Below are positions 22,928 to 36,522 of a stretch of DNA of 64,000 nucleotides, piece by piece. Under the pieces are notes generated by a model, which was not told where the DNA came from, did no database searches, and saw only the letters and a list, made by a program, of their open reading frames with translations. Every line of letters starts with the position of its first letter. Position 1 is the stretch's first letter. Source of the DNA: Cryptomeria japonica (Eukaryota; Streptophyta; Pinopsida; Cupressales; Cupressaceae); NCBI RefSeq assembly GCF_030272615.1, contig NC_081407.1:142856897-142920896 (forward strand), in the 5' to 3' direction. A program made the position numbers and the translations under genes.

Positions 22928-24878
22928 ATATAGGCCCTACTTTAGTGTTTGTGGCCTTTTGTGCCTAACATGCTTGATCCAACCCTATTTATCATCTGAT
23001 TTTTCCTTCATCCTATTTTGGACCTCAAGTCCCAATTTGAGGCCACATTGAAGGGCTCAAGATGCCTAAGGTGTCCTACTCCCAAGAGCAAGCCAATCAG
23101 GGCTTCTTGCTCCTATATGTTTGGCCCCATATTTAAATCACTTAATAGTCAACATGGTTAAGTGGGAAATCTTTTCCCATGTCAACCTACTCAGAGTTTT
23201 GAACTTTGAAATACTTGGGAGAGGTATATAAGCAAGGTATTCTCCCTCATTTTAGGTAATGATGAACTAAAGTGGCAGGAAGATGTCATTACCAATTTCA
23301 CAACTCAAGTCCTCAAGAGAAAGAGATCAAGCATCAAGGTATTTAATATTAAGAGTAATTTGCAAATCAATGCATTTGTGATGGCATCCATGGTCCTCTA
23401 TTCCTAAATTCAACTACATTCAAGTCAACATCAACATCTCTATTAGCATTTCAACATCAAGACGATTTATGAAGGTATAAAAATTCCATTTTTAGTTCTA
23501 GCCTCTGCTACCTAACAACACAATTTCAATTCAAGTTCAATTCAATTCAATTTCAAGGTTAGTTCCTAAAATTAGAGTTTGACTTAGGTGAACCCTTAAA
23601 ACCAACATTTTTCCTCTTTTTTGTGTGAGGGAGCAAGTGATAGACCTACACAAATAGGTACAGAGCAAGTAGGAGGAGAGCTATAGTCTGCAATTCATCA
23701 AAGTTGAAACTATCAAGAGCAAGCCAAGAAGGGTGCCTTAGTCTCGAGAGAAAGTCAAGTTGGGCACTTCTTTGCCTCCACTTCTACCTAAAATTTAGAC
23801 TGCAGGATAGTTATAGTCTACTCTATTGGATCTTCTAGAATTGGTCTACCAATTTATTCTCTTCCTTTGATGCTAAAAATTGTCATTTCAATTTATTTGG
23901 ACCTACTTTTTGCATTCTTCAATTATAATTTGTGTAGTCATGTTCTCCCCCATAGTGAGGGAGCATTACATCTGCTTTGTGCTTAATCCATTTTAAGCCT
24001 AGTGGATCATTCTCCTTCCAATGTAATCTAGTGGGCATGAAATAGATTCCTTGTTTTCCTATATAGACTTCTTAATACCATTTTCCCCACCTTATATTTT
24101 GGTGAACTCAACGTATCTTATGCTTAATTCTAATTTGGATGTCTAGATGTGAATTGTATTACATTTCATGCATTTATAGATTCAAATTTTCTTCATTTTA
24201 TGCAATGTTTAAATAGTCAATGTGTTAAATATTGGTATTATTTAGAAATTTCCTTCATTAGCTTTGTGCATGAGTTTTCTGAATTTGATACCTACATATA
24301 ACATCCCTATGAGAAGAAGTTATAGACTTATGGGTTCCCTGAAGAGGTGTAGAGCCTGAGTCAACTAATAGTTTCCATGGGAACTTGTAAAACTTCTATG
24401 CCTACACATGAAATACCTAACATTATTTACAATCATTCTTCCCACACTTCTCATGATGAGGATGACTCCCTAACATGAGTGTCTCCTAGACAATTAGTAA
24501 AGCTTGTCCATGATTTGGAAAATCTTGAATATTTGATGGGTCAAGAACGTTCAAATAGTTAGCACAATGCCCTTGATTGAAGGGTTGAGGAGGATGGTTT
24601 AAATTGATGAACAAGTATATAAAGAGGATTTCCTCTCTCATTTGACATCTAACACAATCTATCAAGCAAATGAGAATACACGAGATCAAGCATTCAAGGG
24701 CAATTGAGCAACAATTAGTCTTCTTTCAGCTTAGGAGCAGTTGTAAAGTCAGGTTTCAAGCATTAAAGGAGACATTATTCATCTCATTTTGTTGAAGACT
24801 TCATAAACCCTAATTCCATGTGGAGGCAAGAAACACTTCACAAGCAGCTATTACAATTCAATTTTTGAGTCATAATTC
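22928..24878 (+). other. Non-coding host sequence with two diverged LTR-like copies
   Basis: No coding frame is seen. A first copy (about 23090-24060) has a TATA-like GTATATAAGC near 23224 followed by TTCTCCCTCATTT and GAGATCAAGCATCAAGG. A second, diverged copy starts near 24480, with GTATATAAAG near 24607, CTCTCTCATTT and GAGATCAAGCATTCAAGG. The second copy is cut by element C at 24879 and continues at 57119 and, after element E, at 63831. The features resemble LTRs of one unknown family, but the termini were not found. Confidence 0.5.
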
Positions 24879-25802
24879 TATTAGCATTACATTATGTGTT
24901 GTTATTGATCTCAAACCCTTTTGGTCTAAATTAAGTCCGAATGTGGTATGATAAGTAGGAGTGTTCAATTTAGGCATGTTGCATGAATTGAAGGTTTCTT
25001 GGTTTCACCAGATGCATTTGGTATCTCGAAAGATGATTTTCTATATTATCTTTGGGTCCGGCATGACCTGGAGCTCGAGGCCTTAGATTGGATATTAAGG
25101 ATGTATGGCGTGTGGATATGTTTTAAGTCTAGCCTTGGTGATGTATGTAGCGTATTGATATGTTCAAGGAGGAATGATGTGGTATGGTCCACCTTTCATT
25201 TCTTGCCACCACCAAAATATTTAGTAGAGACCTATTTTAGATCCCTATCTCAACCAACACTGAGAATTATGATTTTCAGAGATATTATTTATAGGAGTTT
25301 GATTTGACGATTTTTATATATGGCTTTTTGTGTTGAAGGCATGCAAGATTGAAGGAATCCAATGACTGTTTGAGACATTTACCAGATGCAGTTCCGACGA
25401 TACAGACTATGTTTTTTCTTGTGGTGGATTATCTTTGTCTTTCTTTCTTCTTTGACAGTGAGCCCATCTGTAGTGAGCATATTGGCAGTGATCCTTTCAG
25501 GGAAGTGGGCCCACCAGTAGTGAGCACATCGGCAATGAGCCACCCATTACAAAAATCACCTTAACTAGTGTTTATATATTGAGAATTAGCATTCTTCATG
25601 GTTTTTCCCCTCTTGGGTTTTCCACTTAAATTTTGGTGTCATTTGTGTCTAATCTAAATTTTGCACGTGTTTCCTAATTCTGTTAATTATTCTTAATATT
25701 ATGGATTTGTGCATTAAGGTTAAAAATTTAAAATTTGTTCTCAACCGATTCACCCCCCCCCCCCCCCCCCCTCTGCTGTCAGTTGCCTATATATATTCAA
25801 CA
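24879..25802 (+). repeat. 5' LTR of element C
   Basis: 924 bp. It starts TATTAGCATTACATTATG (TG mutated to TA; the right copy has TGTTAGC) and ends ATATTCAACA. It contains a run of 19 cytosines (25753-25771) where the right LTR has CATCCCCTCC. The primer site TGGTATCAGGGT (25805-25816) follows. Confidence 0.93.
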
Positions 25803-25804
25803 AT

Positions 25805-25816
25805 TGGTATCAGGGT
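25805..25816 (+). promoter_or_regulatory. Primer-binding site of element C
   Basis: TGGTATCAGGGT matches the iMet-complementary sequence at 10 of 12 bases, two bases after the LTR end. Confidence 0.8.
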
Positions 25817-25865
25817 TGTGGGTACTTGATATAGAGTTTAGCCACTTGAGGTAGATCTTGATTCG

Positions 25866-26948
25866 ATGGCACACAAGTTATCCATTCCTATCTTTGAAGG
25901 ATATGATTACAGTTTCTGGAAAGTGAAGATGAGAGGTTATTTGGTATCTTTGGGTTATAATACTTGGAAGGCTGTGGAGACTAAGTATGTTCTTCCAGCA
26001 AATGGACTCATTACTCCGGATGAGATTCAAGCTTATGAAGAAAATGAAAATGCAAGGTATGCTATATTTAGTGCATTATCAAAAACAAAATTGACTAAGG
26101 TTATTTCTTTGAATACTCCTTATGAAGTGTAGCAGAAGTTAAAAGACATCTATGAAGGAAATGAGAGAGTCAACCTAACAAAGAGATTAAATGCTAAGAG
26201 AAGATATGAAAACCTGAGGATCGAGGAAGGAGAGGATATTGTGAGCTAGTTTGAGAAGGTTGATACTGCAGTGAACGAGATCAAAGAGCTCAGAGGCACT
26301 TTGAGTGATGAAGATGTGATTGACAAGATTCTGATGAAACTACAAGTAAGCTATAGTGACAAGATCTCTACAATTGAAGAAACTTATGATCCAAAGAAGT
26401 TCACCAAAGAGCAACTATTTGGTACCCTAATTGTATTTAAAGTAAGGAAATTTGAAAAGGATAAAGACAAGTCATAAACTGCATTCAAAGACAATTTGGA
26501 TGATGAGGAAAGCCTGGATGAGGTAGAAACAATATTTTTAAGGAAGTTGAAGAAAAGCACAGGCAAATACAAAAGTATGCTACCCTTTAAATGTTTTAGA
26601 TGTGGTAAGATTGGTCATATTGCAACTGGATGTCCGAAAAAGGGAAATAGACAAAAGATTAAGGAAAGCAAGGGAAATTTCAATAAGAAGACATATTATG
26701 TTAAGGATGATGCTAGCATTTCAAATGATGAATCAGAATATGAGGATGGTGATTGTATGTTTTTGGTAGAAAAGGATGTTCCTAAGTATGATATCTCTAA
26801 GACTGTTGCTAACACATTTCATGCTATAAGAGATAAGAATGAATGGTTGATCGATACTAGATGTTCAAATCATATGACTGGTGAGAAAAGAAAATTCATA
26901 AAACTTGAAAGGTATGATGGAGGTTCAGTTAGATTTGGAGATGATTAG
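25866..26948 (+). pseudogene. Copia gag and protease start of element C
   Basis: Starts at ATG 25866 with 'MAHKLSIPIFEGYDYSFWKV', the F-x-G-x-x-Y-x-x-W motif of copia gag N-termini. It continues with 'LKDIYEGNERVNLTKRLNAK' and 'VNEIKELRGTLSDEDVIDKI'. The zinc knuckle C-F-R-C-G-K-I-G-H-I-A-T-G-C at about 26590 keeps all four ligands. The protease site reads 'WLIDTRCSNHMTGEK': the Asp is kept, but Ser-Gly is changed to Thr-Arg. There are stops at 26130, 26248 and 26475, all in line with former Trp or Gln codons. Confidence 0.88.
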
Positions 26949-28280
26949 ACAACACAAATCATTGGTATTGGTTCAATTACCTTTGATGGAAAACATAACA
27001 CTGAAAATGTTTATTATGTGAGGGGTTTCCATTATAATATCTTAAGTGTCAAACAAATGTGCAAAAATGGATAAAATGTCATATTTTGGGATAATAGATG
27101 TGAGAGCTGGAAGGATTCCAGAACTGTTATTGCATCTAGAATTAGGACAAATGGAAATATGTACTAGTTGGAAGGAGCTACAAAACATTTCTTGATATCA
27201 CAACTTGATGACAGTTGGCTATGGCATCAGAGGATGTGCCATATCAACTTTGATAATTTGATACAAATCAGTTCAAAGAGTGCAGTAAGAGATCTGCCCA
27301 GATTGTCTAAACCGGAGAACAACATTTGCAAGGAATATCAAATGGGAAAGAAGAATAGAAGCACATTCAGAGGAAATGAATACTCATCCACCAGATTGCT
27401 ATATTTGGTTCACACAGATCTTTATGGTCCAATCCAGACAAGAAGCTTGCAAGGTGAGAGGTATTTCATGTTACTGATTGATGATTACTCTAGAATGACT
27501 TGGATTGCATTTCTCAGAGAAAATCTGAAGCATTAGAAAAGTTCAAGATATTCAAGGAAAAAGTTGAGAATAAAGTTGGCAGGAAAATCAAGTGTTTGAG
27601 ATCTAACAGAGGAGGATAATTCATATTGGATGAGTTCAATGACTTTTGTGAAAATTATGGCATTAAAAGACAATTATGAACTCCCCTGACAACTCAGAAG
27701 AATGGTGTAGTAGAAATAATGATATGGACTATACAAGAAGTAGCCACAACCATGATAAAAGGTGAAGAGTTACCTGAAGTCTATTGGAAAGAAGCAATTC
27801 ATATAGCCACGTACACACTCAAAAAAAATCTATATTAGAGAAATTATGGCAAGACATCTTATGAACTATGGTATGGAAAAACTCCGACAATGAAATATTT
27901 CAATTTTTTCTGGAAGCAAGTGTTATATTAGGAGAGATGAGGATAATCTTGGAAATTTTGACAAAGTAAATAAAGGTATATTCTTGGGTTACTCAACAAA
28001 GATCAAGGCATATTGATGTTTTCACAAGAGATTGAATAAGATTGTTGAAAGTGCAAGTGTAAAAGTTGATGAGAATACTTCAAAAGAGTCAGAAATTACA
28101 GCAGGATATGACTCAGATGAGTCTGGAGAAAAGGAAAGGAAGGAATAAACTAGGAGTGAAGTAAAGAATGATCAGGATACTCCAACATCTACATCCAAGA
28201 ATCAAAGGTGTGTAAAGAAGAATCACTCGAAATAATAGATCATTGGAGATAAGAGAAAAGGAGTTATCACAAGAAGCAAA
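26949..28280 (+). pseudogene. Integrase of element C
   Basis: The pre-integrase region has 'LWHQRMCHINFDNLIQIS', then 'LVHTDLYGPIQTRSLQGERY', 'LIDDYSRMTWIAFL', a frameshift after L-R-E-N, 'CLRSNRGG' and a decayed V-V-E. The first catalytic Asp is present (H-T-D-L). The second position is Asn (R-S-N), as in B and D. The downstream copia domain, including the N-Y-G-K-T-S-Y-E-L-W-Y-G-K block, is present with stops. Confidence 0.85.
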
Positions 28281-28646
28281 GCAACACAAGAATAGGTCTT
28301 GTTGTGTTTTCTATCTGAAACTAAGCTAAAGATAGTAGAAGAAGCATTCAAAGAAAAAAAATAGATGAAGCCAATGAAAGAAGAACTAGATCAGATTGAG
28401 AAAAAATAGACATGGGAGTTAGTCAGCAAACCGGAAGACAAGAATGTAATTGGTACTAAATGGGTATTCCGGAACAAGCTAGATGAAGATGGAAAGGTTG
28501 TAAGGAATAAGTCAAGGTTGGTTTGCAAAGGATACACTCATATTCAAGGCATTGAATTTGATGAAACTTATGCCCCAGTTGCAAGAATGGACACAATCCA
28601 TATGTTCTTGGCATTTGCAGAATTCAAAGATTTCAAGATTTATCAT
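28281..28646 (+). pseudogene. Reverse transcriptase N-terminal part of element C
   Basis: 'TWELVSKPEDKNVIGTKWVF', 'NKSRLVCKGYTHIQGIEFDE' and 'TYAPVARMDTIHMFLAFAEF' are classical copia RT N-terminal motifs. The frame stops at F-K-I-Y-H (28646), where GGGTAAGTGCAC begins transposon F. The frame resumes at 54791 with M-G-V-K-S-A-F-L-N-G. Confidence 0.9.
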
Positions 28647-28675
28647 GGGTAAGTGCACAAAGATGAGTCCCACTT
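28647..28675 (+). repeat. Left terminal inverted repeat of transposon F
   Basis: Begins GGGTAAGTGCACAAAG and continues ATGAGTCCCACTT. It pairs with the complement of 54786-54759 with five mismatches in 24 bases and one extra C. A second AGTGCACG follows at 28683, which could be a further binding site. Confidence 0.78.
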
Positions 28676-30881
28676 AGGGGGAAGTGCACGCTTTGGAAAA
28701 CATGCCACTAGGAATGGGGCCTTGTTATGCTTCAAGGCCCTGAGACAAAAATAAATGAGAACTTAAGGTGAAACAAAATGGGGCCCTGATATTTAAACGT
28801 AATGGGCGCCCATTATTAAAAACAGGGCCCCATTCCTTATAAGTATATTTCACATTTTATTTTTTCCCTTCACAGTTGCAATGAAAAAGGAGAAACTAGA
28901 ACGGGCCCCCATATTTTAAACCAATTTTCCAGCTCCCACCACCATCCTAGGTACACAAGTTTTCACTTTCTCGACATTTTACTGTTTTCTTGTCTTTTGT
29001 ATTCTATTTTTTCTATTATTTAAGGTTTTGTTTTATAAATTAGGGTTTATGGTCTTGTATTTTGCATATTTCAAACTAGTGATAGAAAACTAAAATAGTG
29101 TTTAGGGTTATGAACAAGCTAGTAATAACAAACTAAATTAGTGTTTAGACTTTCCCTAATGTGAAACAACTTAGAGAAAAAAATTCTCCTCCATATGGCT
29201 CAAATTGAATACACCATAATTCATCACCTTGTATGAGGATCATTAAATGTTTATTTTCCATTCCACCCTTATTTCATTAATGGAAGAACAAAAAATTGTG
29301 ATATCTAGATTACTTTTGATATAAATGGTTGATTAATTGCTATTATACATGTGTGTCAAATGATGGATTGAAAAAAATAACTTTATTGAGATGGCTGATC
29401 AATAAATTAGAAGTTACAAGTTAATTAGATGGTTGATTTATTCAATAATATGAGTTATTTTTAATTTGTGTTTACAAGTTACACTACCTTCTCTATTATG
29501 TATTATGTGTCAATCTCATTTCCCTCTTTTACTACTAAGTTTGCGATATAAATGTATTAAATAGAGAATACTTAACATTCATTCTAAATAGATTAACATT
29601 TCTTGGATTTTTTTGATCAATTGGTGTTAGCATTATCATCAAATGGTGGGTGCAAATAAAATTACACCCTCATAGTCCACAGGAGGCTACAACCTAGATT
29701 AAAATCATAACACTTATAAAAATAAGGGCATCATCCCTTTCTATTTCATTGGAGAATTCTATATAAATAATCCTCTTTAGAGGAATTTAAATGTGTTAGA
29801 ATACCCTCATTTATTTTAAATCTAGTTTTCCATTTTTCCTTTCACATGATAGGAGTAATTGAAATTTATAATTTGCATAATCCACTTGAGAGATTAATTT
29901 CATCTTCTAGGAATTGATTGTTGGATTGGGATGAAGATAAAAGTTTAGATGCAAAATCATAGGTGAGCATTAGGTTAGATCATGACAAGTGTCCTCGTCC
30001 TATTTTATGAGACAACATGGCATATAATCATTTAATCTAAATATAGAAAATCACTCATTTTAGCTTAAGTGCATGATAAAGTAATAGAGGATCTAAGTAA
30101 TAAATTATTGAAAAAATGATTACTAAGGTGATTAGCGTACTACTCCACCACTCATAAATTGTATCTACGCACCCCTCTTCTATAGAAAAATTTCTAGAGA
30201 AGGTGCCTCTAATTGTGTGATGCTTGTGTGATGGCCTATATACTCTTCATGGTTTCTCTTCTATTTCTCAATTTATTATGAAACTATCTAATCCAAATTT
30301 TCTATTTGAGTTTCATGTTGTTGATATGCCTTAAGTTGCTTCTCTAATTATTCAGTTTAATGTAGGTAATTTTTCAAATTATCAAATCTTTTCACTACCT
30401 ATAGTACAAGCTATTTCTTCTCCATTGCCTCAAAAGAAAATTTAGACTCCATACAATCCCTAGGGATGCTAAATGAATGTAAATTTTCACCATCTTCTTG
30501 AGAAGACAACTTTGAATGTTTCTTGTGTCTAAATAATTCCTCTCTTTGAGTCTATGTCAACCTCTAAAAAGATTATATTTGTCACCAAATTAGGTTTAAC
30601 CTATGACGCCCATTTTCATTCTTTGTTGATCCAATTCATCAAGGAATGATACTTACTAATGTGTTCAAAATATTATCTTCCATGATTTTTGTTTTAATTC
30701 AATAAGTATATTATCTTTCATGATGAGTTCAATAAGTATATGTATGTTTTTACTTATAAATGCATATTTTTTTTAATCTAAATGGATTCTTGTTCATAAA
30801 TTTGTATATAATTCATGTATATTTATATATATGTAGGTACTATCTTTATCATGGATGTCTTTGACATATATGATTTGTTAG
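28676..30881. other. Left subterminal non-coding region of transposon F
   Basis: The first 270 bp hold five GGGCCC-type motifs: AATGGGGCCTT (28713), AATGGGGCCCTG (28777), the palindrome AATGGGCGCCCATT (28801-28814), ACAGGGCCCCATT (28822) and ACGGGCCCCCAT (28900). Related motifs sit at the right end, so these may be transposase-binding sites. The remaining ~1.9 kb is AT-rich with no coding frame; a promoter and early exons of the second gene may lie here, but I cannot place them. Confidence 0.6.
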
Positions 30882-32880
30882 GTCAAATCCCCCACCTCAA
30901 CCCCCTCCAGCTCCACCTCCACCCCCTAGATTATATGAGGCTCGATTGAGAGCAAGAATAAATGAAAACCTTGAGATGATACAACAAAATATTAATGCAA
31001 TCTAAAATGATCCTGTCACCCCCCCTCATCTTCTACAGTTTGCAAATTCAATGCAAGTTGTAGTAGACTCTGTTCGATTTGTTGATATAAAATTAGATCA
31101 ATTCCATAGATGGAGAGAGTAGTTGAATTAGTTTTATGCTGATGGATACACTTATAAGCAAATAAATGATCTCAAAATCACCAAAGCACATTTAGCCCCA
31201 TATTTTATTAACCCTCAAACAAAAGAACCCAATCCTACTACTCGAAAAAGAATTTTAATTAGGTGGTTTCAGCATCCGCATATGAGTACACAGTTTTGGG
31301 ATAGGTGGTGGATGGTTTTTGATCATCCACCACATTGCAGTTATGAGGCCCCTTTCTATTTTTTGAAGAAATTATACTATGAGTTTATATTGAGTATAAA
31401 ACTCAATTATTTTGAAATGAGGTAATTCCAGGGTATTGGTGGTGGCATGCCACAACACAAATTAGGGGCACGTACTATTACATCTTTACCCGATCCACCC
31501 ATGGTTCCTCCTATTGCTCCAGCTATTCCTACAAATATGCAACATACAATATTGATTTCCACATTAGGTTCTTTGAGTGTCCTTGTGGGTAAACTTAGTC
31601 AGAAAGCTTCCCACATGGAATCCGCTATGTGGTTAATGCCACATTTGTGTACGAGCTGTTATCAGATGTGTGTAGGTCCTACTCTGGATCCTAGATCCAC
31701 TACAGATGTACCTATTGCTACATCAGATGATCATATCACATCATATGTAGATTTGTTTTGCTCGGATTATCATCTAGATTAGGTATACATGTGTGTGTGT
31801 GTGATATATAAATTAAGTGCACGCTTTTTTTATACAATCTAATGTTTGATTAAAGTTGTTTGGCATATGTAGGCAAGGAATACACCTAATGTTTGAATCA
31901 ATATTCATCTACACCTACATAGATTGGCACACCTTTTGGGGTATAATAACAATTTATATTTAGACATGTACTATTTAAGTTTTCATGTTGATACATTGAA
32001 TGTACATTTCTCTAGGGTGCAAGTCATGAGGCCTCTACGTCATATCGAGGAGAGGGTGTCACAAGTGTGACACCCACATCATCAAGCATTGAGCATTATC
32101 CATCTACTATATTTATCTTAGAAAATAAAGATTAAATATGTACTTATGAATTTGTAAGTTAGCTCAATTCAATACACATATGTTCACTAAATATAATTTC
32201 ATTATATGCATGTTTGTAGGTGGACGGTACTATTAGGATAGGCTATCATCATGAAATTTATTAAAGGCAAAATGAAGGGTCATCGACACCCTTTCAGGTC
32301 TAAATACAATATGTATAGGGATTAACAAAGTTCATACTTCAATATAATAATTTAACCTAATTTGTTCATAAAACATAATTTGACCTTGTACAACACTTAG
32401 CTACTGTGACTCTTGGTGTTAATTTAGATGTGCATAGACCTCAAGGTGTAGAAGATATTGGTAGAGGAGATGAGCAACCTCATGTACAATATTTTAATTG
32501 TTTATTATTTAATCAAATTATAAAAGAATTTTAATTTAATAAAACATATACATGTGTGTGTGCTCATGTTTCTTATCTTGTATAGGATGACATGGCTCCT
32601 GAGCAAATAGTACATGCATAACAAGTTGTTGGAGGTGATGAGAACTTGCATATGATAAGTTTACTTAATTTATGCATCCAACTTATGTCAGTGGTATGCG
32701 CACACAACTTTATTTGACAAATTATTATTTTTTAATAATTAATTTGATTTGAATTTTATTTTTTATTGTACAACATGAGAGAGGTCAATTCAGTCCACAT
32801 GGATTGAAGAGAATGCGAGATTTTATTGATGATAGGACTTAGATGAACTATGATTTGTACTTATTTATGGACTGTTGAGA
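30882..32880 (+). pseudogene. Second gene of transposon F, multi-exon, function unknown
   Basis: I do not recognise the protein. The main exon (30882-31782) follows a TTAG acceptor. It encodes a proline-rich start (P-P-P-Q-P-P-P-A-P-P-P-P-P), a helical domain with 'LEMIQQNINAI', 'PTTRKRILIRWFQHPHMSTQ' and 'FWDRWWMVFDHPPH', and a Pro/Ala/Ser segment. Probable small exons follow, each with AG/GT borders: near 32016-32120, 32220-32299 (ending CAG before GTCTAA), 32400-32485, 32586-32697 and 32774-32880 ('FSPHGLKRMRDFIDDRT'). The few in-frame stops look like former Trp or Gln codons. The first exon and start codon are not identified. The gene converges with the transposase. Confidence 0.5.
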
Positions 32881-32899
32881 TGTGTTAGAACAAATTTCA

Positions 32900-34533
<1,634 letters not shown>

Positions 34534-34565
34534 TATATATATACATATATATATATATGTATATG

Positions 34566-34597
<32 letters not shown>

Positions 34598-34759
34598 TTT
34601 ATGTATGTATGTATGTATGTATGTATGTGTGTGTGTGTATGTATGTATTCTTGGACGCATACATCATATAATGGACAGTTGCATTATGTTGAGTAGATCG
34701 TTTATTTTTTTTGGACTACATATATATATACGGATTAGACATTATGTGGAGTAGATGTA
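34534..34759. repeat. TA/TATG microsatellite and short F-specific repeats
   Basis: (TA)n passes into (TATG)n at about 34556-34645, then two short related units follow: CATTATGTTGAGTAGATCG near 34682 and CATTATGTGGAGTAGATGTA at 34740-34759. A third related unit continues after element D (TACATTATGTTAAATCGG, near 49258). Apparent reading frames here are Met/Tyr/Val/Cys repeats and are not genes. Confidence 0.85.
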
Positions 34760-35947
34760 TGTTGGCAAATTGGAGGAATTGATTATGTGTTGTCTTGATG
34801 TTTGTCATTGATGTCAACACTAGCTATTTTGTTTTCAACCGTATTCTGGTAGAGTGGTTGGACTTTGATGATGATCAAGAGATTTTTCTCTAGTATGTTC
34901 TAATTGGTGGAATTAGTTTGGTTAGGTTATTCATGTGGTTCAGATGCTTGTTACATTCAGTTGGTCCAGGATATGGTGATCCAGAAGCTGTCATATGATG
35001 TAGTAAGCCTTTTGGTTACCAATAAGGGTTTTACTGGTAGAGCTTTATTGAAGATCTTTTGATGAATTTGATAAGTGGTGTTAGTTCAGCTTCTATAAGG
35101 TTTTCAAGATGCTGATGGTTATTATGTTCACGTTCCAATTGATTGGTGGTATTTCATTTGGCTTATGGTGACCTATTTTAGGTTCGATGTTATTATGCTA
35201 GGTTATAGATCAGTTTATGTAACCTATTGGTGGATGCTCCTAATGCATTACTAGTTGGTTTTATTGTTTAGTTAATGTTGTTTCGGTCTTAGGCCAACTT
35301 GGTTTATAATTGGTCTGTAGTTTTATGTAATGGATTTATTGTATCATCTTTTAGGTGGTCAACCTAATTGTTTAGGTCCCATGTTGGTATAAATATGATG
35401 TAAGATCTCTTTGTAGATCATGGCATGTGGAATGTGGTATGGGATTAAGGATTATCTATGTGTGAATAAATTTGTAATCATATGTAGAAGGTTTGGTCGA
35501 TTGTAGGTGATCAAATTGGGTTTGTGTAAGAGGTTTAAGACCTCTAGTATTGATCTTACCGGAACTGTACTTAGGCATAGGAGATACTATTCTTGAAGTT
35601 ACTTCTTATTTTCAGATTGTAGTCTGGATTTATTTTGTAGTCAGAGAGGCTCCTATGTGATGAGCAGTGCGCTCTAGGCTGTTGGCCTTCCTGCATGTGC
35701 AGGCCCCTTATTGTATTATCTAACTATGGGTAGGCTTCCCATCGTGGTTTTTCCTTTACCAGGTTTTCCACATACAAATCTTTGTGTTATGTGTTGTGGA
35801 TGCATGGTATTTGGTTTATGGTTTATGTATGTTCTTAATTGATATATCTGTTATTCTGGTAAAAGGTTTTGTGTGTTTGAAGTTTCATAATTTGTAAACA
35901 ACTGGTTCACTCCCCCTCCTCTCAGTTGTTCACCAATTATCCTAACA
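34760..35947 (+). repeat. 5' LTR of element D
   Basis: 1188 bp, TGTTGGCAAATTGG...TTATCCTAACA, matching 48000-49235. The degenerate primer site TGGTATCGGATC (35950-35961, 9 of 12 matching) follows. Confidence 0.93.
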
Positions 35948-35949
35948 AT

Positions 35950-35961
35950 TGGTATCGGATC
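35950..35961 (+). promoter_or_regulatory. Primer-binding site of element D (degenerate)
   Basis: TGGTATCGGATC corresponds to TGGTATCAGAGC in the sister elements. Three changes at the 3' side show decay. Confidence 0.75.
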
Positions 35962-36003
35962 TTGGTCCTCTCTACAGAAGCTTAACTGCTTGAGGAAGAT
36001 CCT

Positions 36004-36310
36004 ATGGCGACTAATCATTCAACTTCTATTGCTTATCAGAAGGACAACCCTAGGCTTCAAGGAACAAATTACAGAGTATGAAAGCTTCAGATGGAGACTC
36101 GTCTAAGATGTCTTAGCAAGGAGATTTGGGAGATCATTGAGAAAGGATATATACCTAGAAGAATTGGATAAGAATATTGAAAATGACTTTTGAGTTAGAG
36201 AATCCCTCTTGTGTGCCCTTTCAACTCGGCGGGTAATGGGATTAACAGACAAATCATATGCAAAGGCTATATGGGATAAGTTTGAGACTCTGAATGAAGG
36301 TGACCCTACT
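36004..36310 (+). pseudogene. Copia gag N-terminal part of element D
   Basis: Starts with M-A-T-N-H-S-T-S and has 'RLQGTNYRV', a stop in place of the conserved Trp, then 'KLQMETRLRCLSKEIWEIIE'. A small deletion and stops follow. It breaks off in the segment equivalent to B's 'TLNEGEPTVKI' at the LINE insertion (36310). Confidence 0.85.
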
Positions 36311-36522
36311 ATTTTTTATTAAAGTAAAAGAAGGTTTTGAAGGGGCCTCGAAACCCTTTACATAATGACCTTAAAATATAAAAGCATTAAGAAACTAGGA
36401 GGAACAAACATTAGGAAAACCAGCAAAAGCCCCAAAAAACCAGCATAAACCAGCCAGACCAGATAAAAGGAACTAATTTATGTTTTCAGGGCATTAGATA
36501 AGTTACTACTAATCCCATATAG

